A stretch of 38,699 nucleotides of DNA, taken from contig DATECU010000063.1 of assembly GCA_035286745.1 (NCBI GenBank), positions 1-38,699 of the forward strand. Direction: 5' to 3'. Position 1 is the first letter of the stretch; every line of letters starts with the position of its first letter. Under the pieces are notes generated by a model that was not told the DNA's origin, made no database searches, and was given only the letters and a program-made list of their open reading frames with translations. Made by a program: the position numbers and the translations under genes. The stretch comes from DATECU01 sp035286745. GTDB lineage: Bacteria; Acidobacteriota; Vicinamibacteria; Fen-336. This document shows positions 13,688 to 23,628 of this stretch, piece by piece.

Positions 13688-15156
13688 AGCTGGGCGAGCT
13701 GGTCGCGCGCCTACCGGACGCCGCGACTCAACCCGACCCCCAGATCGAAGTGCGCGACGTCGTCTACGACTCGCGGAAGGTCGGCGCCGGTTCCCTCTTC
13801 GTGGCCATCCGGGGCTTGGCCACCGACGGCAACCTGTACGTGGACGCGGCGCGCAAGAAGGGCGCGGTGGTCGTGGTCTCGGAGCAGGCGCCACGGCCCG
13901 GCGGCCCCTGGGTGCAAGTGAAGGACGCCCGGCGGGCGCTGGCGATGCTCGCCTCGGCGATGCTCGGCGATCCGGCTTCGGCCCTGGCCCTGGTCGGCGT
14001 CACCGGCACCAACGGCAAGACCACCACCTCCTACCTGATCGATGCCGCGCTCCGGGCGGCGGGAATGACGGTGGGTCTGCTGGGCACCGTGCAGTACCGC
14101 CTGGGCGCACGAGTGGCCGAGGCGGTGCGCACCACGCCGGAGGCCTCCGACTTGCAGGCGCTCTTCCTGGAAATGAAGGACGCCGGCTGTACCCATGCCG
14201 TGCTGGAGGTCTCATCCCACTCCCTGGAGCTGAAGCGCGTTCACGGCCTGGACTTCCAGGTCGCCGTCTTCACCAACCTGACCCGCGACCACCTCGACTT
14301 CCACGGCGACATGGACAACTACTTCGCCGCCAAACGCTGCCTCTTTGACACCCTGCTGCGGACGGACGGACACGCCATCTTGAATGCCGACGACGACCGC
14401 ACCGCCGAGCTGGCCCGGGTTTCTCGTGGCCGGGTCTCCACCTACTCGGTGGGGCGCCGCCCCGCCGACCTCCGGGCCGAGGAGGTGAGCCTGGGGCTCC
14501 ACGGCACCCGCTTCGCGGTGGCCTCGCCGGAGGGGCGCTTCGAGATCGAGAGCCCGCTTCTGGGTCGCTTCAACGTCGCCAACCTGCTGGCGGCGTTCGG
14601 CGCCGCGCTGGCCCTCAAGGTGCCGCCGCCGCTGGCCATCGCCGGCCTGGCTTCCATTTCCGGCGTACCGGGACGGCTGGAGCGGGTGCAGGTGGGCCAG
14701 GATTTCACGGTCATCGTCGATTACGCCCACACCGACGACGCCCTCAAGAACCTGCTGGAGACGATGCGGGACCTGAAGCCGCGCCGGCTGATTACCGTGT
14801 TCGGTTGCGGGGGCGACCGGGACCGCACCAAACGGCCGCTGATGGGAGCGGTGGCCGCACGTCTGTCCGACCTGGTGGTGCTCACCTCCGACAACCCGCG
14901 AAGCGAGCCCCCCGAGGCCATCCTGGAGGAGATCCAGCGGGGCATGCCCGCCGGCCGCGGGGCGGAGCGCCAGGTGGTAGTGGACCGGCGGGAGGCGATC
15001 GCCCTGGCCATCGAAATGGCGGGGCCCGGCGACGCGGTGGTGATCGCGGGCAAAGGCCACGAGCCCTATCAGGTGCTGCGCGATCGCAGCGTGCCCTTCG
15101 ACGACCGGCAGGTGGCGCGCGAGGCCCTCTCGCGTCTGGCGCGGAGCGGGAAGTGA
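13684..15156 (+). CDS. murE: UDP-MurNAc-tripeptide synthetase (meso-diaminopimelate adding)
   Basis: This encodes 490 residues from a GTG overlapping the ftsI stop. MurE adds the third amino acid to UDP-MurNAc-L-Ala-D-Glu in the cytoplasm. Seen in order: N-terminal UDP-binding domain ('DSRKVGAGSLFVAIRG'), P-loop GVTGTNGKTTT at about 105-115, 'EVSSHSLELKRVHGL', 'TNLTRDHLDFHG', 'GRFNVANLLAA', 'VDYAHTDDALKNLLE', 'FGCGGDRDRTKRPLMG' and DNPR at about 403-406. DNPR is the known selectivity motif for meso-diaminopimelate, so the wall is most likely of the A1gamma, meso-DAP type. The start agrees with the overlap pattern of the operon. Confidence 0.95.
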   Translation: MKLGELVARLPDAATQPDPQIEVRDVVYDSRKVGAGSLFVAIRGLATDGNLYVDAARKKGAVVVVSEQAPRPGGPWVQVKDARRALAMLASAMLGDPASALALVGVTGTNGKTTTSYLIDAALRAAGMTVGLLGTVQYRLGARVAEAVRTTPEASDLQALFLEMKDAGCTHAVLEVSSHSLELKRVHGLDFQVAVFTNLTRDHLDFHGDMDNYFAAKRCLFDTLLRTDGHAILNADDDRTAELARVSRGRVSTYSVGRRPADLRAEEVSLGLHGTRFAVASPEGRFEIESPLLGRFNVANLLAAFGAALALKVPPPLAIAGLASISGVPGRLERVQVGQDFTVIVDYAHTDDALKNLLETMRDLKPRRLITVFGCGGDRDRTKRPLMGAVAARLSDLVVLTSDNPRSEPPEAILEEIQRGMPAGRGAERQVVVDRREAIALAIEMAGPGDAVVIAGKGHEPYQVLRDRSVPFDDRQVAREALSRLARSGK

Positions 15157-16577
15157 GGGCCCGAGCCGCCATGGTCGAGAGCTTGCTCACGCCAGCCACC
15201 GTTCTCCAGGCCACCGGCGGTGTCTCCGTCGAAGCGTTAGGTGATCCGCTGCTGGCCCGGCCCCTGCCCGGGGTCTCCATCGACTCCCGAACCTTGCGGC
15301 CCGGGGAGCTGTTTGTGGCCATTGCCGGGCCCCGCTTCGACGGCCACGATTTTCTGGCCCAGGCCCGGGAGCGGGGGGCGGCCGCCGCCCTGGTTCACCG
15401 CGAGCTGGCGGCGATCCCCGACCTGCCGCTCTTCCGGGTGGCCGATACCACGCAGGCGCTGGCGGACCTCGGCCGCTGGGTCCGGACCCGGGCCGCGGTT
15501 CCGGTGGTGGCCATCACCGGGTCGGTGGGCAAGACCACGACCAAGGAGATGACGGCGACCTTGCTGGGCGGGCTGGGCCCGGTGCTCAAGACCGAGGGCA
15601 ACCTCAACAACCAGTACGGTCTGCCGCTGACCTTACTGCGGTTGGCGCCCGAACACCGTTACGCGGTCTTGGAGCTTGGAATGTCCGCCCCGGGCGAGCT
15701 TCGAGCGCTCACCAGGATAGCCAGCCCCGACCTGGCGGTGATCACCCAGGTGGCGCCCGTCCACCTGGAGTTCTTCGCCTCGGTGGCCGAGATCGCGGCC
15801 GCCAAGGCCGAAATCCTGGAGGGACTGAGCCCGGGCGGGGTGGCGGTTCTGAACGGTGACGACCCCCACCTGCGGCGAGTGGGGGAGACCCACCGCGGAC
15901 CGGTGAGCTGGTTCGGCCGCCACCGGGCTTTCGAGGTCTCGGCCGAGAACTGGCGCGGCACCGCTCACGGTATGCGCTTCGACCTGCGCTTGTCGGGGCA
16001 GACCGTCGAGGTGGCGTTGCCTCTGCCCGGCCTGCACTTCCTGACCAGCTTCCTGGCCGCCGCTGCCGTCGCCCATCGCCTGGGCCTCGCCCCCCAGGCC
16101 ATTGCCGAGGCGGCGCTGTCCATGAAGCCGGCTCGCCATCGTGGAGAGCTGCTCCATCTGGGAGAGGGCGTGACCCTGCTCGACGACTGCTACAACTCGA
16201 ACCCGGCCGCCGTGGAGGCCGCGGTCGCCGCTCTGGCACTCTCCGCCGGGCGCCGGCGACTGGCGGTGTTAGGCGACATGTTGGAGCTGGGACCCACCGG
16301 TCCGGCCTGGCACCGGCAGGTGGGTGTGAGCGTTGCACCCGCTCTCGACCTTCTGGTGGCGGTGGGTCCGCTGGCCGCCGGTTTCCTGGAGGGTGCCCGC
16401 CAGGGAGGGCTGGGCGCAGCCTCCCTCTACGCCTTCCCCGACTCGTCGGCCGCCGCCGCCGCCCTCCCGGCGCTGGTTCACCCGGGGGACGCGGTGCTGG
16501 TCAAGGGCTCACGCGGCGTTCGCATGGAATCGATCGTCGAGGCCCTGGCGGCCCGCTTCGGCCGAGGGGAGGCGTAG
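15153..16577 (+). CDS. murF: UDP-MurNAc-tripeptide--D-alanyl-D-alanine ligase
   Basis: This encodes 474 residues if it starts at the GTG overlapping murE (GTGA); an ATG 18 bp further in (15171) is an alternative. MurF attaches D-Ala-D-Ala, completing the UDP-MurNAc-pentapeptide. Motifs: 'SIDSRTLRPGELFVAIAGPRFDGHDF' in the N-domain, P-loop GSVGKTTTKE near residue 122, 'KTEGNLNNQYGLPLTLL', 'VLELGMSAPGEL', 'LLDDCYNSNPAAVEAA', 'LGDMLELG' and 'LVKGSRGVRMESIVEAL' at the end. The D-Ala-D-Ala ligase gene ddl is not in this cluster. It overlaps mraY by one base. Confidence 0.95.
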   Translation: MRARAAMVESLLTPATVLQATGGVSVEALGDPLLARPLPGVSIDSRTLRPGELFVAIAGPRFDGHDFLAQARERGAAAALVHRELAAIPDLPLFRVADTTQALADLGRWVRTRAAVPVVAITGSVGKTTTKEMTATLLGGLGPVLKTEGNLNNQYGLPLTLLRLAPEHRYAVLELGMSAPGELRALTRIASPDLAVITQVAPVHLEFFASVAEIAAAKAEILEGLSPGGVAVLNGDDPHLRRVGETHRGPVSWFGRHRAFEVSAENWRGTAHGMRFDLRLSGQTVEVALPLPGLHFLTSFLAAAAVAHRLGLAPQAIAEAALSMKPARHRGELLHLGEGVTLLDDCYNSNPAAVEAAVAALALSAGRRRLAVLGDMLELGPTGPAWHRQVGVSVAPALDLLVAVGPLAAGFLEGARQGGLGAASLYAFPDSSAAAAALPALVHPGDAVLVKGSRGVRMESIVEALAARFGRGEA

Positions 16578-17668
16578 TGCTCTATCACCTGCTCTACGCC
16601 CTCCGCCACGAGATGTCGGCCCTGAACGTGGTGCGCTACATCACGTTTCGCACCGCGGTGGCGAGCCTCACCGCCCTGTTCCTGGTCTTGATCCTCGGCC
16701 CCTGGATGATCGAGCGGCTGCGCGTCTTGCAGATCGGCCAGTACATCCGGGAGGAGGGGCCGCGCGCCCATCAGAAGAAGGCGGGAACCCCCACCATGGG
16801 CGGCCTGCTGATCCTCGCCGGCATCGTGGTCCCGGTCTTGCTGTGGTCCGACCTCACCAACCGCAACACCTGGATCCTGCTCCTCTCTACCCTATCGTTT
16901 GGTGCAATCGGCTTCGCCGACGACTACTTGAAGGTGGTGAAGAAGCGGAGCCTGGGGCTGCGGGGCCGTAGCAAGTGGGCTTTCCAGTGGCTGGTCGGCC
17001 TTGCCCTGGGCCTCGCCGTCTACTACCTGGCGCACGCCGCGCCCACCCAGTACTCGACCCGGGTGATCCTGCCCTTCTTCAAGTCGGCCATGCCCGAGCT
17101 GGGCCTGGTCTACGTGCTGTTCGCGGGCTTGCTGGTGGTGGGGTTCAGCAACGCGGTGAACATGACCGACGGTCTGGACGGCCTGGCCATCGGCTCGACG
17201 CTGATCGCCGCCGCCGCCTTCACCGGCCTTGCCTACGTGTCCGGCCACCGGGTCTTCTCCGACTACCTGGACCTGCTCTACATGCCCAAGGTGGGGGAGG
17301 TGACCATCTTCTGCGGGGCCATGGTGGGTGCCTCCATGGGCTTCCTGTGGTGGAACTGCTATCCGGCTCAGATCTTCATGGGGGACGTGGGCAGCCTCAG
17401 CCTGGGCGGTGCGTTAGGGACGGTGGCCATCCTGATCAAGCAGGAGCTGTTGCTGCTCCTGGTCGGCGGTCTGTTCGTGGTCGAGGCCGCTTCCGTGATC
17501 CTGCAAGTGGGTTCCTTCCGGCTGCGGGGCAAGCGCATCTTCCGCATGGCGCCGCTCCACCACCACTTCGAGCTCATGGGCTGGGCGGAACCCCAGATCA
17601 TCACCCGGTTCCTGATCGTGGCCTTCGTGTTCGCGCTGTTCGCCATCACCACCCTGAAGCTGAGATGA
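16577..17668 (+). CDS. mraY: Phospho-MurNAc-pentapeptide-transferase (lipid I synthase)
   Basis: This encodes 363 residues from a GTG sharing its first base with the murF stop. MraY transfers phospho-MurNAc-pentapeptide to undecaprenyl phosphate at the inner face of the membrane. About ten transmembrane helices are visible. Catalytic motifs are present: 'KKAGTPTMGG' near residue 68, D115-D116 in FADDYLK, 'NAVNMTDGLDGLA' at about 192-204, 'FMGDVGSLSLGG' and the histidine motif PLHHHFELMGW near the C-terminus. Length and topology are normal. Confidence 0.96.
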   Translation: MLYHLLYALRHEMSALNVVRYITFRTAVASLTALFLVLILGPWMIERLRVLQIGQYIREEGPRAHQKKAGTPTMGGLLILAGIVVPVLLWSDLTNRNTWILLLSTLSFGAIGFADDYLKVVKKRSLGLRGRSKWAFQWLVGLALGLAVYYLAHAAPTQYSTRVILPFFKSAMPELGLVYVLFAGLLVVGFSNAVNMTDGLDGLAIGSTLIAAAAFTGLAYVSGHRVFSDYLDLLYMPKVGEVTIFCGAMVGASMGFLWWNCYPAQIFMGDVGSLSLGGALGTVAILIKQELLLLLVGGLFVVEAASVILQVGSFRLRGKRIFRMAPLHHHFELMGWAEPQIITRFLIVAFVFALFAITTLKLR

Positions 17669-17709
17669 GGGGAGGCATCCAATGGAACCCAGTGGGCAAT
17701 GAGGACTCC

Positions 17710-19098
17710 ATGGACCTGGCGGGCCAAAGAGTCGTCGTGGTGGGGCTGGCGCGCTCGGGGATCGCGGCGGCGCGCTTTCTCGCGTCCCGCGGCGCGCGGG
17801 TCGCAGCCACTGACTGCAAAGGGCCGGCGGAGCTTCCGCCCGAGGTCCTGAGGCTAGCCGAGCAGGGGGTGGTTCTGGAGTTGGGCGGACATCGCGCGTC
17901 GAGCTTCACCGCGGCCGATCTGGTGGTGGTTTCTCCCGGCGTGCCCTGGGAGCTGCCCGAGCTGCGGGCGGCGCGGGAGGCCGGTGTGCCGGTGATGGCG
18001 GAGCTGGAGCTGGGCTGCCGGGAGATCAAGGGCCCGCTGGCGGCGGTGACCGGGACCAAGGGCAAGTCCACCACCACCGCAGCATTAGGCGCAATGCTGC
18101 GCCAGGCTGGTGTCGAGGTCCGGGTGGGGGGCAACATCGGCGAAGCGGTGACCGGTCTCTTGGAGGGGGCGACCGCCCACACCACCTTCGTGCTGGAGGT
18201 GTCGAGCTTCCAACTGGAGGGGACCGAGAGCTTCCGCCCGCGGGTCGCCGTCTTCTTGAACCTCTCCACCGACCACCTGGACCGTCACCCCAGCTTCGAG
18301 GACTACGCCCGGGCCAAGAGCCGCATCTTCCAGAATCAGACGCCCGACGATTGGGCGGTGGTCAACGCCGACGACCCGGGAGTGATGGCGCGAGCCGCCA
18401 GGGGCCTGGCCCGTCGGGTCCCTTTCAGTGCGCGGCCCGGCAAGGATGAGGGGGCCTTCTTCGATGACGCCGGGGCGGCGGTGCTGCGCCTCTCGGGCCG
18501 GAGCGAGACCCTCTTCGAACGCCGGCAGCTCCGTCTGCCCGGAGACCACCTCGCCCTCGACCTGCTGGCGGCCGCCACTGCCGCCCGCCTGCTGGGGGCT
18601 CCGGCCCAGGCCATCGCGGCCGCCGCCGCTGACTTCAGCGGCGTGGAGCACGTCCTGGAGCGGGTGGCCGAGATCGACGGGGTTCTCTTCTTCAACGACT
18701 CCAAGGCCACCAACGTCGACGCCGCCCACAAGAGCCTCTCCGCATTCCCGGGACCGCTGCTGCCGATCCTGGGCGGACGCTACAAGGGCGGCGACTTCGC
18801 CCAGCTCCAGGACGTTCTGGGTCGCCGCGGCAAGGCGGTGTTCGCCATCGGGGAGGCCAAGGAGCGGATCAGCGAGGCTCTGTCCTCGGTGGTCCCCGTC
18901 TTCGCTTGCGCCTCGCTGGCCGAAGCGGTGGAGCTGGCCTTCGCCGAGGCCGAGGCGGGGGACACCGTGGTGCTGGCACCCGCTTGCTCTTCGTTCGACA
19001 TGTTCCGGGACTACGCGCATCGGGGGCAGGCCTTCAAGGAAGAAGTCCGGGCTCTGGCCTCTCGGGTGGCCGCGGCCAAGGAGGAGGCGGGTGGCTAA
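17710..19098 (+). CDS. murD: UDP-N-acetylmuramoyl-L-alanine--D-glutamate ligase
   Basis: This encodes 462 residues from the ATG at 17710, chosen because GAGG lies 5 nt upstream and the family starts just before the Rossmann-like 'VVVVGLARSGIAAARFL'. An ATG at 17665 (overlapping the mraY stop as ATGA) would add 15 unconserved residues and cannot be excluded. Motifs: 'VVSPGVPW', P-loop GTKGKSTTT at about 115-123, 'NIGEAVTG', 'LEVSSFQLEG', 'LNLSTDHLDRH', 'FNDSKATNVDA', 'ILGGRYKGGDF' and 'LAPACSSFDMFRDYAHRGQAFK'. MurD adds D-Glu to UDP-MurNAc-L-Ala in the cytoplasm. It overlaps ftsW by 8 bp. Confidence 0.94.
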   Translation: MDLAGQRVVVVGLARSGIAAARFLASRGARVAATDCKGPAELPPEVLRLAEQGVVLELGGHRASSFTAADLVVVSPGVPWELPELRAAREAGVPVMAELELGCREIKGPLAAVTGTKGKSTTTAALGAMLRQAGVEVRVGGNIGEAVTGLLEGATAHTTFVLEVSSFQLEGTESFRPRVAVFLNLSTDHLDRHPSFEDYARAKSRIFQNQTPDDWAVVNADDPGVMARAARGLARRVPFSARPGKDEGAFFDDAGAAVLRLSGRSETLFERRQLRLPGDHLALDLLAAATAARLLGAPAQAIAAAAADFSGVEHVLERVAEIDGVLFFNDSKATNVDAAHKSLSAFPGPLLPILGGRYKGGDFAQLQDVLGRRGKAVFAIGEAKERISEALSSVVPVFACASLAEAVELAFAEAEAGDTVVLAPACSSFDMFRDYAHRGQAFKEEVRALASRVAAAKEEAGG

Positions 19099-20182
19099 GA
19101 AGCTCTCCTCCGACACCAGCCTGTTCGCCATCGCCATGGTCCTGCTCGGCGGCGGCCTGGTCATGGTGTGGAGCAGCTCCACGGTGTTGGCCCAGGAGCG
19201 CTACGGCAACGCCTTCCACTTCCTGATTCGTCAGGTGATCTGGGCGGGGCTGGGGGTGACGGTGATGGTGGCTGCCATGCGCGTCGACTACCGCAAGCTC
19301 CGCCAGCCGGCGGTGGTCTACGCCACGGTGGTGGCGACCACCCTGCTGCTCATCGCCGCCCTCTTCATGCCCGCGGTCAACGAGACCCACCGCTGGTTGC
19401 GCCTGGGCGCCATGAGCTTCCAGCCGGCGGAGCTGGCCAAGCTGGCCATCATCTTGTTCTTGGCCTATCACCTGGAGCGCCGCGCCGAACGCGTGAACGA
19501 CTTCCTGCCCGGTCTCTTCCCGCCCCTGCTGTTGATCGCCTGGTTTGCCTTCCTGATCCTGATCCAGCCCGACCTGGGCAGCGCCGCCACCGTGGTGCTG
19601 GTCGGCTGCGTGATGCTGTTCCTGGCCGGGGTGCGGCTCCGCTACTTCGCCGCCCTTTCGGTGCCCGGCGTCTTCTTGCTCTACCACCTGGTGACCGCCG
19701 CCGCCTACCGCCGGGATCGCATCACCGCCTTCCTCGATCCCTACTCCGACCCGCGCGGTTCCGGGTATCAGATCATCCAGAGCCTGATCGCCCTGGGCAG
19801 CGGTGGCGTCACCGGAGCCGGCCTCATGCAGGGTCGGCAGAAGCTCTTCTACCTGCCCTATCCCTACAGCGACTTCATCTACGCGGTGATCGGCGAGGAG
19901 TTGGGGTTGATCGGCGCCGGCCTGGTGGTGGCCCTCTTCATCCTCCTGCTGTGGCGCGGCCTGCGCGCCGCCTGGCGGGCTCCCGATCTCTTCGGCACCT
20001 ATCTGGCCGCCGGCCTCACCCTGGCTATCGTCCTGCAGGCCTTCGTCAACGTGAGCGTGGTGGTGGGACTCATTCCCCCCAAGGGCATCACCCTGCCCTT
20101 CATCAGCGCCGGCGGCTCCTCTCTGGTGCTGACCCTCCTGGCCGTGGGCTTGATCTTGAACGTGTCCCAGCATGCGGACTGA
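19091..20182 (+). CDS. ftsW: Septal peptidoglycan glycosyltransferase FtsW (SEDS family)
   Basis: This encodes 363 residues from GTG, with a strong AAGGAGGAGG ribosome-binding site inside the end of murD. FtsW polymerises lipid II together with FtsI at the septum. About ten transmembrane helices can be seen, with the SEDS signatures 'HRWLRLGAMSFQPAELAKLA', 'LIQPDLGSAATVVLVG' (containing the catalytic Asp in the loop), 'SGYQIIQSLIALGSGG', 'GEELGLIGAG' and 'LPFISAGGSSL'. RodA is the only serious alternative, and the position between murD and murG decides for FtsW. Confidence 0.94.
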   Translation: MAKKLSSDTSLFAIAMVLLGGGLVMVWSSSTVLAQERYGNAFHFLIRQVIWAGLGVTVMVAAMRVDYRKLRQPAVVYATVVATTLLLIAALFMPAVNETHRWLRLGAMSFQPAELAKLAIILFLAYHLERRAERVNDFLPGLFPPLLLIAWFAFLILIQPDLGSAATVVLVGCVMLFLAGVRLRYFAALSVPGVFLLYHLVTAAAYRRDRITAFLDPYSDPRGSGYQIIQSLIALGSGGVTGAGLMQGRQKLFYLPYPYSDFIYAVIGEELGLIGAGLVVALFILLLWRGLRAAWRAPDLFGTYLAAGLTLAIVLQAFVNVSVVVGLIPPKGITLPFISAGGSSLVLTLLAVGLILNVSQHAD

Positions 20183-20185
20183 ACG

Positions 20186-21260
20186 ATGGCCAAGACGATC
20201 CTCATTGCGGCGGGCGGGACTGGCGGCCACCTCTTCCCCGGCATCGCGGTGGCCGGCGAGCTGGTCGGCCGCGATCCCGAGGTCCGGATCGTCTTCGTGG
20301 GCACACCCCGCGGCCTGGAACGCCGCCTGGTTCCTAAGGCGGGCTATCCGCTGGTGCTTCTGCCCATCCTGCCCCTCAACGGCGTGGGGTTCTGGCGGCT
20401 GCTGCGGGGGCTTCTCGCCCTGCCCTGGGGCCTGCTGCAAGCGGCGATCCTGGTCTTGCGCACGCGACCGGCGGCAGTGTTGGGCGTCGGCGGCTATGCC
20501 GGCGGCCCGGTGGTCCTGCTGGCCGCTCTTTGGGGAGTGCGCACAGTGATCCTGGAACCGAACGCCAAACCGGGATTCACCAACCGAGTGCTCCGGCCCT
20601 TTGTCGGGCACTGTGCCTGTTCCTACGAGGAGGCCCGGAGCCAGTTCGGGGTCAAGGGTGTGCTCACCGGCAACCCCGTGCGCGGAGGCTTCGCGCAGCT
20701 CACGCCGAAGCCCCACCGTCTCCCCCATACCCTCTTGGTCTTCGGTGGCAGCCAGGGCTCGCGCCTTCTCAATCAGGCCGTCCTGGCGGCGCTGTCCCAG
20801 CTTCCGGGGCCAGAGCGGCTGAGCATCGTGCACCAAACCGGTGAGGCGACGCGCGACGAAGTAGCCGCGGCTTACGCGGCCGCCAACCGACCCGCGGAGG
20901 TGTTGGCTTTCCTGGACGACATGGAGACCCGCTTCGCCACCGCCGACCTGGTGTTGTCGCGCAGCGGAGCCACCACCTGCGCCGAGTTGACGGCGGCCGG
21001 CAAGGCCGCCGTGCTGGTGCCCTTCGCCCGGGCGGCCGACGACCATCAGCGTCAGAACGCCCGGGCCCTGGAGACCGCAGGGGCCGCCCGCATGCTGGAG
21101 GAGCCAGACCTCTCCGGGGAGCGCCTGGCGGCCGTGGTCGGGGAGATCCTCTTCACCCCGGGAAGACTAGAGGCGATGGAGCAAGCCGCCAAACGGTTAG
21201 GGAGGCCGGACGCAGCCGCCCGCGTCGCGGATCTGGTCGAGGGCCAGAACAGGGTGGGCC

Positions 21261-21268
<8 letters not shown>
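20186..21268 (+). CDS. murG: UDP-GlcNAc--lipid I N-acetylglucosaminyltransferase
   Basis: This encodes 360 residues from ATG, 3 nt after ftsW. MurG is a GT28 enzyme at the cytoplasmic face of the membrane that converts lipid I to lipid II. Motifs: the glycine-rich 'AAGGTGGHLFPGIAVA' at residues 8-23, 'GVGGYAGGPVV', 'LEPNAKPGFTNRVL', 'TGNPVRGGF', 'VFGGSQGSRLLN', 'HQTGEATRDEV' and the donor-binding 'SRSGATTCAELTAAGKAAVLVPFARAADDHQ' region. It overlaps murC by 8 bp. Confidence 0.95.
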
Positions 21269-22630
<1,362 letters not shown>

Positions 22631-22634
<4 letters not shown>

Positions 22635-23626
22635 AGCGCGGTCTTCCCGAGCCCCGGAAGCGGGTGCGCCTCACGCCTCCCGCCGAACTGCCGTTCTTGC
22701 CCGAAGACGAGCCGCCCTTCCTGCGGCCCAGCAAGCGGACGCGCATCCGCAGAACCAAGAGGGGCGGGCTGGCGCGGGCCATTCTGGTCCTGGAAGTGCT
22801 GGGTGCCGCCCTGGTGGGCCTGCTGGGTCTGTGGACCGTCTACTCGCGGGCCATGGCCAGCGAGCGGCTCAAGGTGGAGAGGCTGGAGGTCCGAGGAAGC
22901 CACTTCCTGTCGGAAGGGGAGGTCCGCGAGCTCCTGGGCCCCGCGGTAGGCGAGAACCTGCTGGGGTTGAACATCGAGGAGCTGAAGCAGCGGCTACGCG
23001 CTTCCTCTTGGGTCGCCGACGCCACCGTCTCCCGCAGCCTGCCCGACACCCTGAGAGTGGAGATCCGGGAGCGGGTTCCGGTGGCCCTGGCCGAAGCCGA
23101 CCGCCTCTACCTGATGGACGGCGAGGGCGTCCTGATCGACCTCTTCGGCCCGCGCACCGCCGGCTTCGATCTGCCCATCGTGCGCGGCCTCGGCGGCGGC
23201 GGCGATGCCGACGGCCGCCGGGATCGCGCCCAGCGCGCCGGCGCCCTGCTCGAAGACCTGGGCGAGTTGGGGGCCGAGGTCTCGGAGGTGGAGGTCGAGC
23301 CCTCCGGCGATCTCCGTTTGGTGCTGCGCGGCGCCGGCGAGGTGTTGCGAATGGGAACCCCTCCCTACCGCAGCCGCTTCCTGACCTTTCTGGGCCTGCG
23401 CAAGGACCTGGCCGAGCGCTGTCCGGACGCGGAGTACTTCGACCTCAGATTTCGGGACCAGATCATCGCCAAGCGTCCGATCGCCCCGGCTGCCAAGCCG
23501 GCCACCAACACCGAAGCTCCGGTCGGGCCCTCGGGTCCCCTGGGCTCCCCGCCACTGCCCAAGGCGCCGGGCCCGCCGGCGCCCTTGGCCCTGCTTCTGC
23601 CCGCGGGTGAGGAAAGAGGGAGGTAG
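22631..23626 (+). CDS. ftsQ: Cell division protein FtsQ
   Basis: This encodes 331 residues from an ATG overlapping the murC stop (ATGA). A long basic and proline-rich cytoplasmic N-terminus (about 1-58) precedes one transmembrane helix (about 59-80, ARAILVLEVLGAALVGLLGLW). A POTRA domain follows (about 88-158: 'LKVERLEVRGSHFLSEGEVRELL', 'NLLGLNIEELKQRL', 'WVADATVSRSLPDTLRVEIRERVPVAL'), then the FtsQ beta domain. A Pro/Ala-rich tail of about 50 residues ends the protein. FtsQ links FtsL/FtsB to the early divisome. Confidence 0.9.
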
Positions 23627-23628
23627 TC

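Noticed and set aside
17665..17709. murD start at the ATGA overlap with mraY
   Set aside because: It would add 15 unconserved residues, and the ATG at 17710 has a good ribosome-binding site; kept as an alternative only.
13100..21046. Very long antisense frames opposite the mur genes (500-670 codons)
   Set aside because: Their composition (His, Gln, Gly, Arg) follows from the codon bias of the sense strand, and they lack motifs and ribosome-binding sites.
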